From NCBI RefSeq assembly GCF_008831285.2, contig NC_045142.1, forward strand, positions 8,904,713-8,968,712: a DNA stretch of 64,000 nucleotides, in the 5' to 3' direction. This document shows, piece by piece, positions 26,101-41,100 of the stretch. The stretch's first letter is position 1, and every line of letters begins with the position of its first letter. The DNA is from Nymphaea colorata. Taxonomy: Eukaryota > Streptophyta > Magnoliopsida > Nymphaeales > Nymphaeaceae. The notes under the pieces were generated by a model that saw only the letters and a list, made by a program, of their open reading frames with translations, made no database searches and was not told the origin of the DNA. The position numbers and the translations under genes are program-made.

Positions 26101-29100
26101 TTCAAAAGCATAAATCTATCAACTAAGCTACGCCAGCTAAAGTCAGGCAGTTGTCTCAGGCTAAGATGATTTCACACCCAACTAACTTTTCAAATAAGTA
26201 TCAGTCTGTTCTATAGAGTGAATGCCATGTTCACTCAACCTTTTGGTGACCTGACACTTCACCTATAGGTACCAAAGAAATGTTAGGTTTGGAAGTCCAC
26301 CCTTAAGTGCTCCTCAGCCAAAAAGTTAAGTGATCCATATAAAACATGCAGATGAATACACCACTTGTTCAAATATTGGACAGACACAACCCCTTAAGTT
26401 CAACAATTTTGTAATTCATTTTCTTTCAGCTCCTTATAAGAATCAATATAGTTATTAACCTGACTGAGCAGGCTGTAACTTTCTCTCAATGGCTAAAAAA
26501 ATTTAAAGAATGCTTCTCTTTTATATATATATATATATAGGAAAATTGAAATCAGTCAGCTACCTATATTGCCGGATGGTTTTTTTTCTTTTATTTTTGC
26601 TGCTAAAAACAGCCGTAAGAGGTGCATTCCATCGCTAAAAACTATGGCCAAGCAATTGGCCATTGCCAATGTACCTTTTGTGATAGTTTTTAGTGACAAA
26701 AAAAAAAATCTGGCCACAGAGGTAGCCTTTCAATTCCTCTCTCTCTCTCTCTCTCTTGAAATGCTATGGCCAAATGGGCGTAGCATTTCTATGGCCCTTC
26801 ATGCATGCACCTCAGTGCAAAATGAAATGAGGCGTGTGCATTGAGGCTGTCGGCTCAATAAACTGTCGAGCGGTTGATGAGGGATGGATCCCCCCTCTAT
26901 ATATATGTGTGTGTCTAAGTCATATGCATGCTAGGACGCGTACGGTATGGGGATACTGTTATAGATGCAGCAATTATTAAAGCGATATTTTTGAAAATAT
27001 CGCGATGTTAACGGGAAAAATGAGAAAACCAAAAAACGGAAAAAGATCATGATGTTTTGAAAAACTATCATGATTTTTCCCCATTTTTCATTTTTATCTT
27101 TTTTAACATTAATATCATCATTGATTCAACTTTAAACTTAAACTTAATTTTCATTATTTTCATCAGCATTTAAACACTCTTTGTATCATTTTCATCTAGT
27201 TTTATTTGTCTTCTTATTAAGTTCCCATTTATTTTATTTTTATCTAACGTTTAGAAATTTTTTAAAGTTTGCCATGATTTTGTCAAGATTCTTCCAAAAA
27301 AACAACTTTGAAAACTACCAAAGAAAACCCTCACCGTTAAAATCCCTAGAATGATATTTGTGACAATGACAACTATAAAGATTGTGTACACAAGGATACA
27401 ACAAGGTATATATACATGTACACATATACGTGTGCAAAATTCCATAAAAAAATATGCAAAATTCCACAAGAATGGACAACACTACAAAAAATATGCAAAA
27501 TTCCAAAATTCCACAAAAATATTCAAAATGCTAAAAAAATCTGCAAAATTCCACAAAAAATATGCAAAAAATCAAAACTAACATGTCCAAGTGTGTTGCC
27601 ATACTTGTGTCAGCATGTTGGCGTGCCGACATGGGTACGGCTACCTTCTAGCCATGTCTATGTTACTTAGGGGGGTGTGTGTGATGTGATCTTCCCCCAC
27701 CGCCAAGTATATCTTCCTTTCCTCCTTCCTCCACCTCCTCTTCTCTTCCTTTTTTTTTCTTTTTCTTTTCCATTTCTTTTTCTAGCAAGGACCACTGCAT
27801 GCAAGCAGCACCGGCAGACCACACCTGCCTAGCATCAATGTGGATGCAACAGCAAAATGCCGCATCCATGTATTATATATTTGTATATATGGGAGGAATA
27901 CTCCCTCCTGTAACCCATGCTTTTCTCAGTACATCGAGAGAAATATGTCTCACATTCTTTATCCATATATAATATGCTTTGATGCACTTTAGGGGAAGTA
28001 TCATTATTGGCTATTTGGGTTTCTAATCTTTAGTGTTGAACCTTTTGTTCTTAAGTTGTTATGGGCCTGCTTGTTGGGCTTATTTACATCAAGTTGGTCA
28101 AAATTTACTAGAAGAGTTTGCCAATTGAGGAATTAGGGTGATTGAAGACTGATCTACTTGAAAGAATGTTTGAAGTCTCCTCAAAACTTTCAACAACTTC
28201 AAATTTGTATCTGTCCTCAAACATGATGGAAGCAGTTACAGTGTTACACTATATGGGTGGGAGGCTAGGCGATCTACATCAAAGGGGCTTATGAAGTTAT
28301 ATAAGCTAAGAGGTGTGATTTTCTGACCTAACACTAAGACTTGTTAAGATTGATGAAGTGGTAAAAAAAAAGGCCTTGCTAAGACTTGGTTTGTTCTCAC
28401 CTTTTATTTTAGATTTGGATCAGGTCCAAGTCCTGTCTATTATGTATACTAAATATACTTATTTAATGTAATAATGTTGAATATAGATTGTATTTCATTA
28501 TAACTTCTGTAACTCTGCAACTCGTTTTGATTACAGTCAGCTTAATGTAATAATTTTATATAGATCCTGTAACCCTGTTTGTAAGTGGTAACTCATTTGA
28601 TTACAGTCTTGTTTATTTGTCTATTTACAGTATGTCAGTAACTCGTTACATTCAGTTCATAAATTTCAGTTTTCCTATGAAATAGACATGGCATTTTATG
28701 ATATTAAACATTTCATTTTGGTAATAGAAAGCTTTCTAAAATCTTTGACATGGGAAGTCTGATTCCTGTTTTGTGAAAAAAAAAGGGACTGATTTATGTT
28801 TCAGGCTTTCAGCTAATGTTGGCATAACTCATATGGCTCTTGATTATATTTTTATATACAAAATTACAAATAGACTATATACTTATATTGACTGGACTTT
28901 AATCTGTATAACTTTTTAGCATCAATTTTGTTCTAATTTTAGGAGCTACGTTTGTTCTACAGCCTTTTTTTTATGTTTGAACCCATTTCATACATTTTCT
29001 TGAAAATGATTTATGATTTCTGCTAACTGTTTATCATTTTTCTTGAATCTTCAAAGCTATAAATTTTGCATTTTGTCTTCATATACAAGTATAACATAAA

Positions 29101-32100
29101 TCCTATAATATAATATTGACTGTTATAGACTGTTGTCTTATTATATAAGTCTATTACGTTATAACTTAATACACGCTAATTAATAGCTTCATTATTGTAA
29201 TTATCACCTAAGTGCGCCTAGGGGCAGACTGTTGCCCAGGCTGTGCCTAGCGACTTTTTCATAACATAGCTGTTATTCCTCTTCTTAATTATGTTGTTCA
29301 TATTCAAGGTTGGCCTTCTCTCTCAGGATCTTTTTTCTGTTTCCTTCACTTCTCTCCTATTAGGTCATCCTCCTTTCATCTGCATCAAAATCCTAATTAG
29401 GATGGTTGGGTAAAAAACCTAAGTTTTGAAAATCTTAACCTTGTTCCTCTTCAAACTAAAATCTGATATTCCATTCGATCATTGAAAGAATTTTGAGTAT
29501 CAAGCACGATCAAGCCACCAGACTTCAAGTTTAGCTGAAAATAGAGGAACGCAAGAAAGAAGTGCACAAAGGGAGGATGCCATCTACAGTGACGACCCTT
29601 TCTACAACCCTAATTCATTAATAAAATCTGTATACAATTTACATGGACAAAAAACGTCCTTAGGACATAAGATGATCTATGATATTGTGGTTCAGCACAT
29701 TTTTAGGAAGTATACAAAAGGAATGGATGTGATTGGATCTAGACAAGTTTTGTGCAGATCTAGAATATGTTGGTTCCATTACATGTCTTATCACCCTCCC
29801 TCAAGTAGAACATGGTCAAGACCATGGACAACTAGTTCAATAACCAAAACTGGTGCTGTGTGAGGCCTTCAGCAACCAAATCAGCAATTTGTTTTTCTGT
29901 ACAAACATTACATGGCTCAATCTCTTTGTCGTCAACCTTTTTCCTAGTGAAGTGCTGATCCATTCTTATGTGTCTTATGCGACTATGATGAACTAGACTG
30001 AAAGCAAATCGTGTCCAATGAATATACAACTACTTCGGTGAAAAAGCCCTCTTCAGTTGATTCTGTTGACATCTTATTTTCTGGTATAACTAGATGTAGA
30101 GGAAGAGAAGGATAAAGGAGGTTGTGGAAAAACTGGAAACCAGTGAAGTAGTGGCATTTTGCCAACTCCCAAATAACTCCAACATGGTTAACATTAGAAA
30201 TAGAGCGTTGCCAATGTGTCACATGTGCAGGAAGATAGGAATTGTGAAGCAAACTGTTATTTTAGTTAACGCATGTAAGATACAAATAGAAAAGATATTA
30301 AGTTATTCTAGTATATTTGCATCTGCATTTTTACTTCCTCTGTATTACTTTGTTGTCCAAGGCTTGGTCAAGCTAACTCAGGGGTTAGACTTACCGTACA
30401 AGAACTCTGTGCTTATAAAAATTAAAGAGTGTCCATGTAGCATAATTTGTAGATATATTTTTCTGCATTTCCAGTTATTTATTTTATGTTTTTGATGGTT
30501 TTCAGGTAAGTATGCTAACTGTTGGGAGTGACACTGCCTGGATCTCCAAACTATGGAAGCACCTCCAACAAATAGTCCTCCTCTTCCCTGTATATAAAAG
30601 ATGACTCATCTTTTCTTACTATGCTTCCTAGGCATGTGTTCCATGTCTTTTTGTGTGCCTTGGTGCACCGATTTTGCTACTTTTTGAACATACTTTATGC
30701 TTTTACATTTTGCTTTGTATAAGTATAATCATGCTCCTTCTTCAAAGCTTAATTTGTATCTTCCTTCAGATTCAGTTAGGCAAGTAAAGAGATAGATTCA
30801 GTTAGGCGGGTAAAGAGAACTTCAAAATATAAATGCCCAAAGTACAGATGAAGGAACAACAAAAAGTGAAATGGCAACAACTCTTCAATTAGCAAGGGAA
30901 TTTGGGACTTTTTGTTTTTTTGCTAGACACAAATGGAGCTACCTTTAAATGTACTTGCATCATTTTCCAAAAGGAAGAGAAAAAAAGGGGCATATACATA
31001 AACCATGGAGGAACCAGAAAAAATTAAGAGCTAGAAAAATTGAACCTGTCGTCTGTTAAAGCTGATGCGCCATCAGCAAAATATCCAGCTAGTTGAACTT
31101 TAGCAAGCTTTGTCTTTGCACATAGTAATATGCCTGAATTCCAAAAGTCAAGCACACGAAAGGGTTTGAGATTACAAAAACTGCAAAAATCTCTGAATTG
31201 TCCAAAGTAGCAAAAACCACATGCAGAGACAGGTGTGCATATGGACCCACAAATATATACACATGTTAAGTGTTCGCCTTTTACCTTCAAACTTTTGCAT
31301 TGAAGGTAGAGGTCTTTCACACTTTTCAGTTTTCACCATCAGAGGTATAAAATCTTCAACTTTCATCATAGATTTTCTTAACAGAAGTTGGTTAAATTAT
31401 TGTTAAACACTTTTTTGTCAATCTTCAACTTGAATATGGCTGGAAGATCTGATGTTCTTGAATTGCAATATTATAAGTTAAACGTGTTTAAAAGAACTGT
31501 AATATGTCCCTCTTGTAACCAGCATTTTTATGGTGGCCTTTTTATGTTTGGGTTGCATTTAATATTCTGTGATACTGTGCCATTTAAAGAAACAACCACC
31601 TGATCTGCATGAATGTCACAGAGGAGTTCACCCAGAAAAGGACAAGAGTTGCAAACTTGCAATTGACAATCCAATTCTACCTATACAAGATACTGTTCTT
31701 GATTTAAATCAAAATCGTACAATACAAAATCTGGTAGCCCATGATTTTGAAGATGACAACATCATACCTCAACATAAGCAACATCAGTTGTATGTCCACC
31801 ACTAAAGCAAGAGAACCTAGCGAAGCAAAAAAAAACCTAATGCAACCATAAAAAACTTTATCATAGAAAGGACTGAAAACAAATGAACCAGAAAAAATAT
31901 TTTGAAAATATTTCCAAATTGAAATTGCGTGATAGTTTCTTAAGAATTTTCAAGGCATTTTTTGCAATATATTTTTAACTCTTTTTAGGTTTCTTTCGAT
32001 GAACTCTTAACTTTTATCAATGTTTTGTAACAAAATTGATAATAGTTTTCTCTATTATTTTTATAAATTTTTAGCCTTTTGAATTCAGGAGATTTTCCTA

Positions 32101-35100
32101 AGAAAAAAATTTTAATCAATGCCCAGGAATGACCCTGCGAATAAAAACCCGGGATTGATATTTGTGACAACACTTAAACTCATGTTTTAAGGACCTTAAG
32201 TTCATTTAATGGATGCCCTTCGATTGTTGTATTTGTGCACAATTGGTGTTTCATGTTTGGCACTTCTTACATTGTTATGTAACTTATGTACATGCAGTTT
32301 CTGTTTTTCATGGCGAATGTTTTACCTATTTTCCCCTGATTTTATAGTTTTTTCATGACTTTATATATTAAAAAGAACTGTGATCATTTATGCTATGTTA
32401 CATTTTGTATCTAACTTTACACCCAGCTGATAAAAGTTACTTTATGCACTTTACAACATTGTGAATGAAATTTTAAAGGCTTTTAAGTCATTAGAATGCA
32501 TGACACAGCCAAACTTTCACTCTGATTACACTTCAGCTTCATTTTAGTTATTTAAAGCTACTTGGCATAACCTTAAATTAAATCCATGACAATGATGAAC
32601 AACCAAGGCTGTCAGTAACCCATAGACTATAAACTACGACCAAATCAGGAAGTCCTTGCCCACACAATCTTTATGAATCACATCATAAAATTCTGTTCAC
32701 AAATGAATGTTTAAAGCTAAACAAAAGTCTTTGCAAAGTCCAAATACACTAGTCAGATATATACCAGAAGTTCCTCTCCCCAAACGATGTACTGGGACAG
32801 AGTGTTGTTTCTGTTCAGAATATTTTTCAGGAAGTGTGGAGAAAGGTCCATATGTTCGCCAACAGAGTTGAGTAAAAACTGTTCGCTGTTGGAAAGATCC
32901 TCCAGGTAGTACTTGCAAACCTGAGGGCTTATTTATTGCAAGCTGGAGACAAAGGGAAAGAAAATGAAAGAGAATTCAAAAATGATTATCTATTTACCGA
33001 ATTATAGGAGAAAGACAAGAAGTGTACAAGGAAGAACACTATACTGATTAAACTAAAGTTGAGAAATGAGACTGCTTTAAAGGTAAAAGCTCAGTTGTTC
33101 GAGAATGAAATAAATGCAACTGTCGAACCAATACAGGCCATTGCAGAAGTTAATGGTTTCTTGCAGCTAGATTATTAATACATTCATGTACCTTATTTTT
33201 CCTTGGCCATCATATGCATATCACAATCTGCAAGGTTCAACCTTTAACATATGCCATGTCTATGCTTGAATACCTCCCACGAGTAAATTTCCCTGGGCAT
33301 CTCCCTTCAATACGTTTGAAGTTCTACTGCCTTGCTTAGCATTATATATACTGCAATATTTATGTTCACATCTCTCTCCCATGTCCAAAATTCTAGAAAT
33401 CAACATAGAAAACATGTCCTCTCCTTTATTTTTGTAAGGGTTCAGAAATCAGAGATTTATATTGTTCCAGTTTAGAGACTGCTATCTATACAACCCAAAA
33501 AGATAACCTCTATGTTAATTCCTATGTTATCAGATAGATTACATCCATGGAGTGTTCCGTGACAAATGGAGTCAAAGCTGAGTTATTCATATAGAGCACA
33601 TTGCACTCAAGCACCTCTTTCTCTCTCCCTCACCCTGCGCCCCCCCCCCCCCCCCCTTTCCTTCGTTCAATGGAGCTCCGAACATGCTGTCCTCAGGAGG
33701 CATCAACGCCCTCATTTTCCTGCAGCACATGGGAAGTCCTCCATCAATGCTCTAGTCTACTTGAGACCATGCAGGAGTCCATCCCTACTGCTACCTTCAT
33801 TTTCTTTGAGGTGCTGCTCGTTGCTGCTGTTCTCTCACTTTTCCTGTCGGCCAGCTACAAGAGAAATAGTTTGAATTTGCAGAGGACCATGTGTGTGTTC
33901 AGGAAGTGATGAAGGTGATTTGTCACATACCGTTGTTTCAGCGCGGGAGGCTTAGCACTATCTCCTATAATAACATTGTTTTTCCCTTATGTAAGGAATT
34001 AATTTCAAAAATTTACCTGCATCCCCATAACATGACTAAGTGTCCTCTACTCACGGTACCAAACACCTTGATCATCCTGCTTCGTTAAGGAAAATTATGG
34101 CGGCAAGGACTGCATCCATACGTTCCAACTTTATTCTATTCCAGCTTGGGATTGGTTCAAGATTTGGTCGAAACTTGAACTTCATTTTGATTGGGATTAT
34201 TTTCTGCGATGTAGCCTGGGCCATCTTTAAAATGAAAGTTTGTCTTCACATGTCTTAGTTCCCTACATATACAACATATCAACACCCTGTAAACTTGAGT
34301 TCAGACTTACAAAAATATCTCAAACACACAGCCCGCTTCTGTCACAGCATACGACTCAGGCACTCAGCCGGAATAAATCTCTCAAATTCTGAAAAACAGA
34401 TTTGTATTGAAGTAGAGAACTTACAAACTTCAGACACTCAGGCTTATAACCCCAAACATTACCCTTCACTCTATTTATAGGGTCAAATGAGAGAGAGATA
34501 AGAGCAGCTAGCTGTTGGAACTAGTTCCAATGGATATAAAATTAACTGTTGGAACTTGGAACTAGCCAACTACTAGTTCAACTGCCATTAATGCAGCACA
34601 AGGCAAACAACCAAAAATACACGAAAAAATATATAAAAATACATTAAAAAGTACAAACAAATAGATGCAAAAGATCTACACATGTATATACATATGTATC
34701 CAAAAAAACTCTTTGAATACATATAAACATATACAAAAAAAAAACATATTTTCCAACACACCCTTCAACCTCCAGGCCGAGAGTGTTGGAATTGAAGTTG
34801 TTGAGACTTGAGAGTACATAGAGTACCACGCCCTCCCTGATTTTCATCTCTTTCATGACCTCCTCGTCTGTGATATCCTCTTGATCTTCCTCTAGGCATA
34901 CCAGCAAATAAAACATTTTAAGAATTGTTTGAACATAGTTTATCCGCACTAATAGCTTTGCAACTCGGCAATGTACTGAAGCAACTTGTACCTGAGTTCT
35001 TCAAAGCAAAAATGACAAAACATTGGAATTTTGTGGAGAGCACATGGTATTCAGGTCCTAAACTAGCAAAGTCTCTGTTGAACCTTGTCACCATCCAAAA

Positions 35101-38100
35101 CTCTTATCTCCTATGACTTTTAGCTGATTAGCAATATCTTTTACTCTATTCACATATATTATTATGTTAAAACATCACCTTTTGAGGCTCTAAAATTCTT
35201 TCCTTTGGACATAACTCACAATTGGAACTGAGAATAGGTACTGATGACTGAGTTATCTCACAAGTCACAACTCCTTGGTCATACACTCATTTGCCTTGCC
35301 CACAAGAACCTCATGAGAGACAGTCAGTATGAGATAGACAACCACAGCCTGGTCCTTCATCCATGAAATATATTCACGATTCTTAAGATAAGTCACTCTA
35401 ATGACCCCTTTATCATCCTTATGTTTAGGATCATTTCTGCTGGTGTTCAAACTGAACAATATAGACATTCAAACAGATGATAACTCTTAATCTAATAAAC
35501 AAATAGCCTTTCTAAATTCAAAAATTTCAATAGTTTTTTTTTTCTTAAACTAACTAGGAGGAAAAGCTTGAAGACAATAAAGAAGCCCATAACTGAAGGG
35601 TCCAGAGTTCAGAAGAGGTTAAGAAGGAACAAAATTGTCAGCACTAAAAGGGACAGAAACCAGGCCTATGACAACCCGAGACAGAAGAGAACAAGGACAC
35701 CAAACAATAATGACAAATACAATGAAGAAATAATAGCTGATTGACAGTCAAAGCAGGAATCAGATGATTTGATTTAATAATTTGCAATGAGGATGTGAAT
35801 AAGGAATAGCATCACCAAGCAACTAACCAGACAGGTTGATTTTATTTTGTAAATCAGGACAGATGTTCACATAACATAAAGGACGAACCGAGGGGATGTG
35901 GCAAAAACAGCAAGCTAGTAAATAGGACAGCACATGACACTGGCACAAGGAAACAGGAAATATATGTAATCCAACAAGCCAAAGACCAAAAACAACGCAA
36001 GATGGAATGAAATGTATTCCAGGACAGAAGGAGAGAAAAGACAACCGTCAAGACAAATGAAACAGTTGTCTCAAAACTCCAACAATGACCATGGCTCTGA
36101 TACTGATGCAAGCTCCGCTTGCAGAAACGACAATCCGAACGTTCGAAGCAGATGTGAAGACACTATACAACAACTTGATAGAAATCTAGCACCAATATCT
36201 GAAACCAAAAAACAGCACTCACGCAAGAAGATCGAGAGAGAGAGAATGAAAACAAGAAGAAGCTGAGGAGAAGAAGTCGTGACCAGGATGACCTGCCCAG
36301 GCCCTATTTATAATTTCAATTTCAGAATTCGAAGAGTCTCCAATCGTAGAATCCTAGGAGACTCTTCACATAGTACAATGACATTAAATACCTCAACACA
36401 TTCTACAAGAACGTAGAATCCTAAGATACTCTTCACATATTACAATGACATTAACTACCTCAACGCATTCTACAAGAACGTAGAATCCTAAGAGACTTCA
36501 CATATTACAAGGACTTTGAACATCGTGAGAATGTGCTGGATTTTAACACAACTAACATCAAGGAAAAGATAAAAAATTTAAAGGAGCATTCACTTTTTCT
36601 TTAACTTCATTGATTCTCTACAAAATAAGTCGTTGCCATGCACACAGTCGGGACGATGAGACCTCGCTCTAATACCAATTTACGTAAGCTCTGCTTGCAG
36701 AAACGACAATCCGAAAATTCGAAGCAGAAGTGAAGACGCTATACAACAACTAATGTAAAGGGAAAGACAACATTTGAAGGAACACTCACTTTTTCTTTAA
36801 CTTCATTGATTCTCTACAAAATAAGTCGTCACCCATTTATATGAATGAAAGAAAGTAACGGGTCGGGTCCTGCACTCATACCCTTAATCCAAATGGATCC
36901 AAACAGATCAAACTGAATATAAGTATAAAATGGATCTCAAAACAATATATAATCCAAAATCACAATTCAAGTAGTCTAAGCTGACGAAGGGCTGGACACG
37001 CATTGAGGTTGTCTCTTCATGATCTCGACTATGCTCCAAATCTGCAGGGGCTTCCACGGTTGAAGACTCATGATCTACACTAACGCGCAAAGGTGGGACC
37101 TGAGGCGGGGAACTGGAACCGGGTACATGACAGGTCAGGTCCTGCTCTGCATCAGATACTATGTAAGAAAAGCAGCAGTAGACAGACCTGAACCAAATTG
37201 CTGTAGATAGCAGGGAACCAAAACTGTGCTTCCTTTGATCTAGACATGCAGCAATAGGAACAACAGCAGCCTCCACAATGAGCAACAAGCCTATTGTAAT
37301 TTTCTTTCATCTAGCAGGCACCATCATCCTTGAACAACCAGATTTGGGAAAATCTGATTGCGATACCTAAGGACACACCTTTTAGAAACAATCACAAACC
37401 TGGATCTAACACTGGTCAAATATCATGTAAGAAATCCATCGAATCACTGAAATCTATTAGTTGCAAGATAAGAGAGAGAGAGAGGAATAGAAGGAAGTGC
37501 TGCTTGACACAATCCCCAATGTAGGCCATGCTCTAATTTCTTTCTCATTGGATTTAAACTTTAGAACAAAGGAAGGGCAATAATGCCCTTAGACAGCACT
37601 TAAGAAATACACAACATGCCATTTATGGATCAGTACGCCTCTATCAGGTCTGGGTCCAGAAACCATATGTGTTAATAGCTTCCATGAACAATGCCCTCTC
37701 AGCTCAGTCTGATGGTAGATATTTCACAAGTGATGCATGACTTTAGTCAATTGCTACAATAAGCCAGTTGTCCACTATTATAAATTTATAATAAAGCAGT
37801 AGGAAGAATTAAACTTGTCACCAGCTAATTCAAAGTGAATATCAAGACTTACCACATGATCATCCTCAAAGAGAACTTCAACCATATAAGGCACGTCTGG
37901 TTCTTTCCATGGCAGACGGTGATACAACAAATTGGAGCCAAGTCTAAACAAGCAGAAAATAAGGATTCAGATTTTCATTTCAAAAACTATTATATTTTAG
38001 TCATAGCAATGCAAGGTTGCTTAATAAAGTGTTAAAATGCTGAAAAACATAAGGCAAAAGGTATATTCAAAATTTGCTGATGTGTGTATAACCAAATGAT

Positions 38101-41100
38101 CACTAGAGTGTTGAAATATACATGCACTATCCCTTCCTGCTTGAAAGATTTTGATCATGATTCTACTGTTGCCTAGTTCAGGCGAAGGAAACATCTTGGA
38201 GCATGTCCAACCAAACCTTGAGTTTGTCATCCAATATAAACGAATATTCCTGTCTGGTGTGAACTTTCCTGATGTCTATCATTTCACATTGTTCTGCCTC
38301 TGCTCCATTATCTTCCGCTTTCATATTTGTTTCCCTGCCCCTTGTGTGCGGTGACATATCAAATTCTTTTTTACCACTTTTACTTCTCCTGTGGTTGTGT
38401 TATAATAAATGACACATGATTGCTTCAAGAAGGTCAGCCTCACCCAATCAAATAAAGTATTGTGCATTGCAGTTTTACATTTTCATATGGTTTTCCCTCA
38501 CTGTCAAGGTGCACAACCTTACAAGTTCATAATCTCTCTGATTTCATCAGCTTTAAGTACCTGACATGCCTAGGACCTGGGTAAAACTCAGAAAATTTTA
38601 AAAAATAAAAAATAGGTAAATGGAATAAATAAGAAACTAATAGGAAAACATGAATAAAACTATATAAAAGTGATAAAAGGAATGTTTTAATGATAATAAA
38701 AATGATGCAAATAATTTAGTTTAAGTTTATATTTAAATCCATGATAATATCAATGCTAAAAAATAGGAAAACGAAAAAAATCGCAAAAAATGTGATAATA
38801 ATGTGATAAATATTTTTACATGATTTTTTCAAAATATCACGATTTTTCCAGTTTTTTTCATTTTTCTGATTTTTGACGTTAATAACGCAATATTTTCGAA
38901 AATATTGCGATATCTGTGGCACTGGTTAAACTTAATCATCCCCTTTTTACACACTAACAGTTCACATTCTAATACATGTCAGACCACCATATCTTGGTCC
39001 TAGTCTCCTAGTACAATTGTTTATGTTGTCTTTGAATCATTGTCACAAATGCTCTCAATTCCACACCAATCCTACTACCAACTCAATATGATGGTGGGTG
39101 TCTAGCTCAGTTGGTAAAGCAATGGGCTTTTAAATGAATAGTTGCAGGTTCAAGTCCTGCTATACACAAACCTACCTGAAACTATCCTATTAGTAAGGAT
39201 GAGTAATACCGCTGAAATATCACTCTTTCGTCGGACTGAGGTAAGAAGTAGTCTCAGGCTCTCAGCGATGTGGCAAAAGAGGATGTACTGGTAGTTGTGC
39301 CCTAGCCACCTCAGACCCAATCCACGCCTGACAGCTCACTCTGTCCACTTGTCATGCCCTTGAAAGAGCCACTGACATGCCAGGGAGCTGGCCACACTTC
39401 ATTGCATAGAGATCACAAGCCTAGCACAAGCCAGTACCCACATGGTACATCACCTCAGTGTGGGTCGCACGTGTACCCTCTTAGCCGCCGCATGCACAAC
39501 ACCTCAGCAACCAGAGACCCGCTTTGCACCACTTGGCTTCATGTCAGGCCGCACACCAAAGGGGAGCTCGTGCCCAATTTGGAAGCCCCCTTTTTTGTAG
39601 CCACCTAGAAGAACCATTCTTGCCTATTTTTCTCCACCCATTATTGCCTAATTCCTAAAGAGACCCTCAGAGCTATCAATGCAACAGTAATCTTAATAAC
39701 AATAGCCATTTACCTAGATGAATTTCTAGCTGAACTCTTTTGAGGTCCATCAAGTAAAAAGATATTAACCCAGGGCAACAAGGTCATTTCTGTCATTTAT
39801 GCTTCATGGGCAGACTAACAATGTACTTGTTTTTGTCGCATAGGAGTGGCATCGGCTTTGTAGCATATGAAATATAAAGAGATCATATGGCCTAACCCTG
39901 AAGCTGCAATTAAGGTAGCATTCAACTGCAATACAAGTAACAAAGAGGAAATATTTCCCTAGATGAGAGAAATTAAACCAGTTGTCATCTTTCCCCTCCT
40001 CACTTTTGTTTTTCTCCATAATTTTGTTTTTGCCAACTATATATGGTGTCAGACCAAATTTATAATTTGACCCACATCAAAATGTTGCAAGATGAACACT
40101 CATTTTTTAAAGTTTGAGTTTGCTATTTCATAATCATGGGGCAGCTAAAACAACCTCCCCTGCTGTTCCCACGAATGCATCTTTTGTTTCTCCACATTCC
40201 AAGTTCCAAGTTTCCACTATGAATGTATCCCACCACCATCAGTTCATTGTACTATTCTATTGTATCTGAAAATCTGTTGGTTGTCACTTAATCCTGGGTG
40301 GATATCCATTAATAGTATTAAAAATCTCATTCTAGAAAGTTTTAAGCCTAAACATTCTGCCACTTCTCCCATCATGAAGGTCTTCTGCCACGTTACAAGG
40401 CTTGTAGTGCTTATCCTATCCAGAGCCACAAATTTTCAAAGTGATTTTTTGTGCTATAAACAACAATGAGACTCCTGGAAGTTGAAAGTGGGTGACATTG
40501 ATCGGTGAACATCTTATTCTTACCCAGCTCAAGAAACAAAAGTGTACGCATGAATAAAGATGCCTTGAGCATCCCAGGAGAAACAACGGTGACCCCAAAA
40601 GTTCAAAAAACTAACATAATCGTCCAAGACTCCTGCAGCTGATGACCTTACACGATAAAAATCAACATTCGACAGCATTACACATATTTGCATTTCACAC
40701 ATGAACCCAGCTAATTGCTACATAGCAGCATATGTTATTGTCAAGTTGAATCAGAAATTCTCTTGTGGAGATCAACTAGGAGGTATACTTATATTTATAA
40801 ATGAAAACCAAGTCAACAAACTCGAACATGTACACACACTCATAAGCTTCTGCAATACAGTTTGATTTAAAAAAGAAGTGAATTAACTCAAAAATATCAA
40901 GTGATATAGATCAAGCAGATAACAGTTCCGCAATATTGAAGGACTTTTACAGAGGGTAATTGTTAGTCTAACCGCAGAATACTGTCAGAATTAGTTACAA
41001 CTTGTCCATCAACCTTGATCTGCAGCAACATAAATGTCTTCATCAGAGCATGCCATCATATGAGAAACACCTCAGAAGTGCAAAAGAAATAAACCATTGC

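Noticed and set aside
30124-30495. 123-residue open frame on the plus strand
   Set aside because: Intronic, beginning at the edge of a copia fragment; no domain recognised.
33566-33909. Two overlapping 102-residue plus-strand frames
   Set aside because: They span a poly-C run and CT-rich DNA in an intron; composition artefact.
36345-36512. CRISPR-like array
   Set aside because: Units are contiguous tandem repeats without unique spacers and lie inside an LTR of a plant retroelement.
39096-39168. Functional tRNA-Lys gene
   Set aside because: Acceptor and anticodon stems do not pair well although the promoter boxes are perfect; SINE head or pseudogene is more likely.
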